A stretch of DNA of 64,000 nucleotides from Amborella trichopoda (taxonomy: Eukaryota > Streptophyta > Magnoliopsida > Amborellales > Amborellaceae), in contig NW_006494789.1 in assembly GCF_000471905.2 (NCBI RefSeq), positions 8,677,083-8,741,082 on the forward strand. Direction: 5' to 3'. Below the pieces are notes generated by a model. It was not told the DNA's origin, did no database searches, and saw only the letters and a list, made by a program, of their open reading frames with translations. This document shows, in pieces, positions 59,062 to 64,000 of the stretch; the first letter of the stretch is position 1, and every line of letters begins with the position of its first letter. Position numbers and translations under genes: made by a program.

Positions 59062-59840
59062 TCATAGTTTGAGATGAAAAAAATAGCCCACTCCTTGCTT
59101 CTTCTTGTGGCAACCTGTTGTGTCTTCAATGACCTCGAATGGGGGAGCAGTTGCTACTTCACCTCTGAGTGTTTGATTAGATAGGGGCTCATAATTCATG
59201 GTTCTCATGATCTAATGAGCCTGCTTGCTGTGAATTCTCCAGTTTGGGGGGGCCTTGGTTTCCATTCAAGGTGCATTGGTTTTGAGCTCGTCATAAGTCT
59301 TAGTCTCAGGGACAAACCCCTTTAAGTACTTTGAATCGATACGCATAACCTCCAATTGACTCTAAAGGTTACGAACCTCGCTTCTCAGCTCTGCTATGGG
59401 GTCTTGTTCCTGAGATCCAGAGGGATGACTCTCATCTTCCTGTACTTCTTCGACAACCCTTGAGAAGTGTAAGACCTTCTTTCGGTTGCTGACGATTCCC
59501 TTGTTCAAGGAGAATGGAACTTGGAGTACCTTCCTTGGTAATTGGTACGCCAGTTTTGCTTCTAGAAGAGCGATGGGGACATGTAGGACCTTTTGCTGGT
59601 CTGATGTATAGGTGACCCTTGGTGCTGGAAAGTCTACCTCTAGGGCTTCCTCAGGCTCAGGAGCTGCTTTTAGCTTGCCGAATTGCTCTGGAAAATTGGA
59701 AGTAACGGGGGAAGGTTTGTCTTTGGGAGAGGATACCATGACCTCAGAGAGGTTGCAAGGTATACTTGGGTAGATCGGAGTCAAAGGAAGGATCTTACCT
59801 TGTCTTTCATCCTCTCTAAACATGTTCATGATCATTCACC
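59062..59840 (-). pseudogene. Post-protease region of E5
   Basis: Acidic spacer (EQFGKLKAAPEPEEALEVD), PAPRVTYTSDQQKVLHVPIA and a helix-prone AELRSEVRNL…QLEVMRIDSKYL. It ends NYEPLSNQTLRGEVATAPP… with TGA at 59064-59062. The stop is 80 bp from the convergent PMD stop (58982), as in E4. Confidence 0.72.
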
Positions 59841-60680
59841 CTAGGTCTTCAATGTCATCATGGGACGAGTCTCTCTTGCAGGCCTCCAACCATCATCCTT
59901 TGACTTTTCTGGTATTGGAAGTTCTGTGAAATAGTACTTGGTGTCGGCATATTGAGTCTTAGCTACAGTGAACGGTCTTTTAATAGCATAGATCATGTGA
60001 TGTCTCCCATCTCGGCTGTATTTGAAGAAATGGTGGAGCTTGGAAGTAACCACCCCCTGATCATGAAGCCAAGGATGACCAAGCAGGACATTGTAAGAGG
60101 TATCAGTGTCGATTACGTGGAACTGAGTGTAATCGTTGAGGTCACTAATCTTGAGACAAAGGTGCACTGTGCTGGCTGGCTTCTCTCCTTATTGGTGGAA
60201 ACCTTGCACAGTGATGTGGGTAGGACTGACGTCGTCAGACCTTAATCCCAATCGGGTGAGGATCCTTCTTGGGATCAGGTTGATTGCTGACCCTCCATCC
60301 AGCATGATGCGGTTGATAGGGCAGGCGTGTAGTTCACCATTCACAAAGAGGGGGCGATTGTGGAATTTACCCCCCAACTGAAGGTCGTCTTCGGAAAAAG
60401 AGACTGCCAAGCACCCACTTAGGATGGAAACCTCAATGGGCTCCACTTCGATCTCGTATACCTCTGGGTTAGAAAGAGCTTGCACTAGGGTCATACGATA
60501 ACCTCTAGATAGCAAGAGGGTATCATAGATACTTAGAAGGGTTGGAAGCTTTCTCAAGTGCCCAATTACGTCATATTTCACTTTATCCTCATTAGTCTTG
60601 TGTGTTCTTGATCCAGTCACTGGTGTGGATGGTGGGGTAGGTTTAGGAACAAGCTTTAGTTGGGTTTCAGTTTGTGGCAT
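59841..60680 (-). pseudogene. Aspartic protease of E5 (best-preserved)
   Basis: One frame from 60680 to 59841 with a single stop (TAA near 60186, serine in the other copies). Motifs: VKYDVIGHLRKLPTLLSIYD, FSEDDLQLGGKFHNRPLFV, active site IMLDGGSAINLIPRR, TPTHITVQG-like flap region (SPTHITVQGFHQ), YNVLLGHPWLHDQGVV, then TKYYFTELPIPEK. The D-G-G-S version of the active site suits Tat-type proteases. Confidence 0.87.
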
Positions 60681-61880
60681 TGGCTGACTTTGCTGCTCGG
60701 CCAGTGCGGTCTGGGTTGATGAGGAAGTAATAGGGGCTTGTATTAGGGATGTAAAGGTTTGGGGTTGAGGTTTAGGGGAAAGAGAAGGATCAGGAAACTT
60801 GAGGGCCTTGAGCTTTTGAGGTGTGGGTTATATCTTCTTTCCTAATCTTAGACCCATTTGCTTCGTGCTAGCTGGTACTTCCAAGATCAGCACCATGTGG
60901 GAGGCCTCTTTGGAACAGGAGGCAGAAGATGACTCGATTTTGGCTCGAGAGGACAGGGCATTGGCAACTATCGAGAATCCAGCCGCCAAAGGCAACATCT
61001 CTTTGAGGCACTCTTGTTGTGGCCGAGTGAGGCTGATGCCTCCGAACTCTCTATTTAGAGTATTGAAGTCTGAGCACCGTCAAACTGTACTTGTGGAGGA
61101 AATAGAGGAGGAGATAGGGGAAGAAGAGTTAGATCGTTTCGGGCAGCTTTTTACGTCGTCGCTCGTGTGCAAGGGGTATATTAGTTATTGCCCCAGCTTT
61201 GACCATTGTGGGGTGTTTATAACGTCATCACCCATATTGGAGGAATCCTGAGCTGCTGGTGGCTCAAGGATGTCCGCCTAATTGGACAAAAGGATAAGGC
61301 GAGCGGTGCCTGGGATGAAGTCTTGTAAGGTCGACAGTGGAGGAAGGGGCCTGAGGAATTCTTTCTCGATTAGTGGCTGAGAGATGATATTCCTTCGGCA
61401 GGCTGACCTAGGTGCTTGCCATCTCCTTCTAGATCAATGAGGGGGTGTTTGGACACCACCCTCCCTAGCTGGTGAGTAGTCCTAGCTTGATGGACCGCTT
61501 CACGCTGCAGGGATTTGGGCCTACTTCGTCCATGGTAGACTTCCCAAGGCTGAGAGGTCGAGGACTTTGAAGAGTCCATTGTATGCTCATGAGGGGCTTG
61601 TAGTGTGACTTCCTCTTGAATGGGTGCGATGGCCTGGATGCATTTTGGTAGAACTGCACAAATGATGTTGCCTTACTGGATTCTGCATAACTATAGCTTC
61701 GAACCCAGAGCACTCGTTGAGTTCGTGGCCCCATACTTGGTGATATGGGCATCAGAGATTTTCTGTGCCCTGCGCAAGACGCCTCGGCTGCCTGGAGGGC
61801 TTAGGGGTGACAAGACCCTGTCGGAGCAATTCCTCTTTAAGGGCCACAATTTTCTTCTAAGCCAGTATCACCGCATGAGA
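60681..61880 (-). pseudogene. gag C-terminus and linker of E5
   Basis: On the minus strand: KEELLRQGLVTPKPSRQPRR, then an intact second zinc-knuckle-like CPYHQVWGHELNEC (C-X2-H-X4-H-X4-C), the SSTSQPWEVYHGRSRPKSL block and the linker. Several stops and frameshifts. Upstream gag is replaced by the minisatellite beyond 61950. Confidence 0.7.
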
Positions 61881-61949
61881 GGAGAGATGTAATGTCGATC
61901 GAGAAGGCATATGGAGTATTGTCGTTTGAGGAATTGCCACACATGTTTT

Positions 61950-62370
61950 AGGAGCAGCACCGAGTGGAGCAGCACCATTGGGATAAGAAGAGAGTAGCAC
62001 CGGTTGGAGCAGTGTCAAGTGGAGCAGCGCTAGTTGTAGCAGCGCCGGTGGGATAAGAAGAGAGTATCGCTGGTTGGAGCAACACCGGGGGGGAGCAGCG
62101 CCGATTGGAGCAGCGTCGGGGGGAGCAGCGCCGGTTGGAGCAGCGCCAATTGGAGTAGCGCCGGTGGGATAGGAAGAGAGTAGCGCTGGTTGGAGCAGCA
62201 CCGGTGGGATAAGAAGAGAGTAGTGCAAGTTGGAGCAGCATCGGTTAGAGCAGTGCCGGTGGGATAAGAAGAGAGTAGCGTCGGTTGGAGTAGCGCCGGG
62301 TGGAGCAGCGCCGGTTGGAGCAACGCCGATTGGAGCAACGCCGGTTGGAAGAGAAGAGAGCAATGCCATT
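61950..62370. repeat. GC-rich 15-bp minisatellite
   Basis: More than 20 copies of TGGAGCAGCGCCGGT, interspersed with a GGGATAAGAAGAGAGTAG 25-bp variant. Multi-frame ORFs on the minus strand (61857-62423 and others) are products of the repeat. Confidence 0.9.
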
Positions 62371-62630
62371 TGGATGTTTGATAGTGCAGTGCCTAGATAG
62401 TCAAATGTACAACCTCTGTACATGTCATAGTCGCCTCGTACATATCAGAGCAATGAGTGATCCTGTCAGCGACAGGGTTTTCCAACCACTGTCTTCTCTT
62501 AAACCTTGGGCAACACGGGTCTCTCTCATTTTTCTCTACTTTTCCCACTCTCTTGAAGTTCACTGCTGCCCCTTTCAAGACAACCCACTGGTGAAGCCAA
62601 GGAAAGCCCATGAAGGCCATGCTTGAGCAT
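62371..62630. other. Unassigned 260 bp
   Basis: No family match seen within the window and no recognisable coding frame. It may be flanking DNA of the right chromovirus. Confidence 0.4.
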
Positions 62631-63740
62631 TTGTGATACCATGAGAAGGCAAGGTTAGTGGGTTTAGCTATATGCATCCATGAATGTTGTAAAAATGTTT
62701 AAATGGATTAGATGATATAAAGGAAAATGTGAAGAATGAATGGGTTAACATGAGGTTGAAGTTCCAATTTCCGCTTCTCAATGCCATGACTGTGTCAACC
62801 ACATGTTTGATCTTTTTATTTATGGAAGCTCATGAAATCTCTCATTGTGAGACTCCTTATCACGAATAAAGTTCCAAGCCCAAAGTGTAGCTTAGCTAAG
62901 AAATACTAGGTGTTCTTTAAAAGTATATTAACTTGAGAATGTGAATTTCCAGAACTGTGAATGTTTTTTCATCTAGATGTTCAATGACAAAATGGTATCC
63001 AGATAGGATAAAGGGTCGGACCCTAGATTTATGAAATGATATGTGATCCATGCATTGCAAGGTAAAGGGCCTATCGAATCCCCAATGTGCGTTGGGGACT
63101 GTGTGAGTGTGTTGAGGGTATTACAAAGTGGCCCACTTGTCATTACCCTCCCTCCTATGTGATGGTTGAGGTATTAAGTAATGGGATTGGCTTAGCCTGA
63201 TTGATAAGGCCTCTATTGCTGGAGTAGGTGATTTAAAAAGTGCGTAGGTAATGATTGAATTTCTTTATAAGGAATGTTTAACATTATAATGATGGAGTGA
63301 TGTATGATGGCTCTGATCGCATTGATTTAGTGATGACTACCATTTCAATGAAATGTTCATATTCGATGTCTTGACTTGATATGCATTTATGCTAAATTAT
63401 GAATTTATATTGATAAATCGTACTATTGCCACATAGGGATAAAACCACCACAGATGCATAACACTAGATCTGCTTACTGGGATCTATAGCTCATCCTATT
63501 ATTTCTCCTCTCCTTGTAGATTGATAGTGGTAGGTACTTGGTTGGAAGTTCATGTTTGGCAGCTGAAAGACAAAGGTAGTGTTCTGGAAGAAGGCGCTTA
63601 GACCTTGTTTATGTCTGGGCTGAATATAAAGGCGTTGAGTCCACTCCTACCTAAGTGACAAACATTACATTGAATCACGAACCCCCGCTGGATCGCCCAT
63701 CGCCGCGTAAGGTAGGTGATAGGGGGCGGGGTCTTGATAG
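62631..63740 (+). mobile_element. Probable 5' LTR of a right-hand chromovirus
   Basis: The 3' boundary is set by the PBS at 63744. The 5' boundary is a guess at TGTGATACC (62631). It includes a CCCCAATGTGCGTTGGGG hairpin (63081-63098). It is not similar to the left 3' LTR, so it is a different chromovirus family. Confidence 0.5.
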
Positions 63741-63743
63741 ATG

Positions 63744-63760
63744 TCGTATCAGAGCAGTCA
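63744..63760 (+). other. Primer binding site, tRNA-Met type
   Basis: TCGTATCAGAGCAGTCA; consensus TGGTATCAGAGC with one change (second base). Confidence 0.75.
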
Positions 63761-63853
63761 AGAGAGGATTCTTGGCCTAGGAAGTTCAAGAGAGTCCTTA
63801 GAATAGTTTTGGGGTAGGCAAGTGACTAGGTGTTCTTGTGGTTAGGTTAAAGG

Positions 63854-64000
63854 ATGCCGAGAGCTCGTAATCACAACGCGAGTTCCAGTAATAAAAACAC
63901 CGAGGCACTCAGCAAGTTTTACAAGACTCTAGGGGCTACGACCCAAATGATGAAAGAATTGATGCCAACCCAATCTACCCCTAGACTAGAGCAGAATGAT
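63854..64000 (+). CDS. gag N-terminus of right-hand chromovirus (partial)
   Basis: ATG at 63854 opens a frame that stays open for 49 codons to the window edge: MPRARNHNASSSNKNTEALS, then FYKTLGATTQMMKELM. A short basic start and a helical segment with two or three Met fit Tekay/CRM-type gag N-termini, and the tRNA-Met PBS 94 bp upstream supports it. The rest lies outside the window, so integrity is unknown. Confidence 0.7.
   Translation, partial: MPRARNHNASSSNKNTEALSKFYKTLGATTQMMKELMPTQSTPRLEQND

Larger units (their letters stand above)
53509..61880 (-). mobile_element. Element E5: non-autonomous Tat-like element, minus strand
   Basis: Read on the minus strand: gag C-terminus, linker, protease, post-protease region, convergent PMD gene, tail. 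Both LTRs and the first two thirds of gag are missing. Structure agrees with E4. Confidence 0.82.

Noticed and set aside
62393..62677. 94-residue minus-strand ORF considered as a host gene exon
   Set aside because: No recognisable domain, no splice or promoter support, next to an LTR.
1..64000. Endogenous pararetrovirus or envelope gene
   Set aside because: No movement protein, coat-type zinc finger of caulimovirids, or env-like ORF was seen; the domain order is that of Ty3/gypsy elements.

Overview
The window is a seed-plant intergenic region made almost wholly of nested, decayed Ty3/gypsy LTR retrotransposons. I recognise no host gene, tRNA, rRNA or CRISPR. The plant assignment rests on a Tekay/Del chromovirus, Tat-type pol domains with two RNase H domains, a primer site complementary to plant tRNA-Arg, and a plant mobile domain (PMD) gene. 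The species cannot be told from the sequence. Element names below are mine.

Layout. (1) 1-2677 is the 3' end of a Tekay/Del chromovirus (integrase C-terminus with chromodomain, polypurine tract, 2.4-kb 3' LTR). (2) 2678-5623 is a minus-strand Tat-like element R1 (gag N-terminus, PBS, 5' LTR) that the chromovirus interrupts. (3) 5624-7809 is the end of plus-strand element E1, with an antisense PMD gene cut by R1. (4) 7810-16910 is E2: LTR L1, PBS, gag and protease, no pol. (5) 16911-33992 is E3: LTR fragment, PBS, gag, an 81-N gap, reverse transcriptase, RNase H, archaeal-type RNase H, integrase, long repeat-rich tail, LTR L2. (6) 33993-39864 holds an LTR fragment, a tail fragment and LTR L3. 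(7) 39962-53508 is E4: LTR L4, PBS, gag N-terminus joined to protease by a deletion, antisense PMD gene, tail, truncated LTR L5. (8) 53509-61880 is E5, the same kind of element on the minus strand. (9) 61950-62370 is a GC-rich minisatellite. (10) 62631-64000 is the probable 5' LTR, tRNA-Met PBS and gag start of another chromovirus.

How the parts fit. R1 and E1-E5 are one Tat-like family: LTRs about 2.3-3.1 kb, tRNA-Arg PBS, a gag-protease ORF of about 5.7 kb, and a multi-kilobase tail. There are two internal layouts. E3 has RT, two RNase H domains and integrase but no protease or PMD. E4 and E5 (and E1 as far as visible) have a convergent antisense gene encoding a PMD, an acidic stretch and a coiled coil in place of pol. 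In E4 and E5 its stop lies about 80 bp from the gag-protease stop. A TATA-type element on the same antisense strand, 0.9-1 kb upstream of the PMD start, is shared by E1, E3, E4 and E5. All coding regions are pseudogenes here, but several keep one reading frame over 1-3.5 kb with only nonsense changes.

The noncoding parts are unusual. The transcribed part of each LTR has tandem hairpin-forming repeats whose stems differ between LTRs while a GCCTAG loop recurs. The tails carry arrays matching the 3' end of tRNA-Arg, a long TGACCTTAAACTGCA-type minisatellite, and copy-specific 42-bp and 48-bp arrays.
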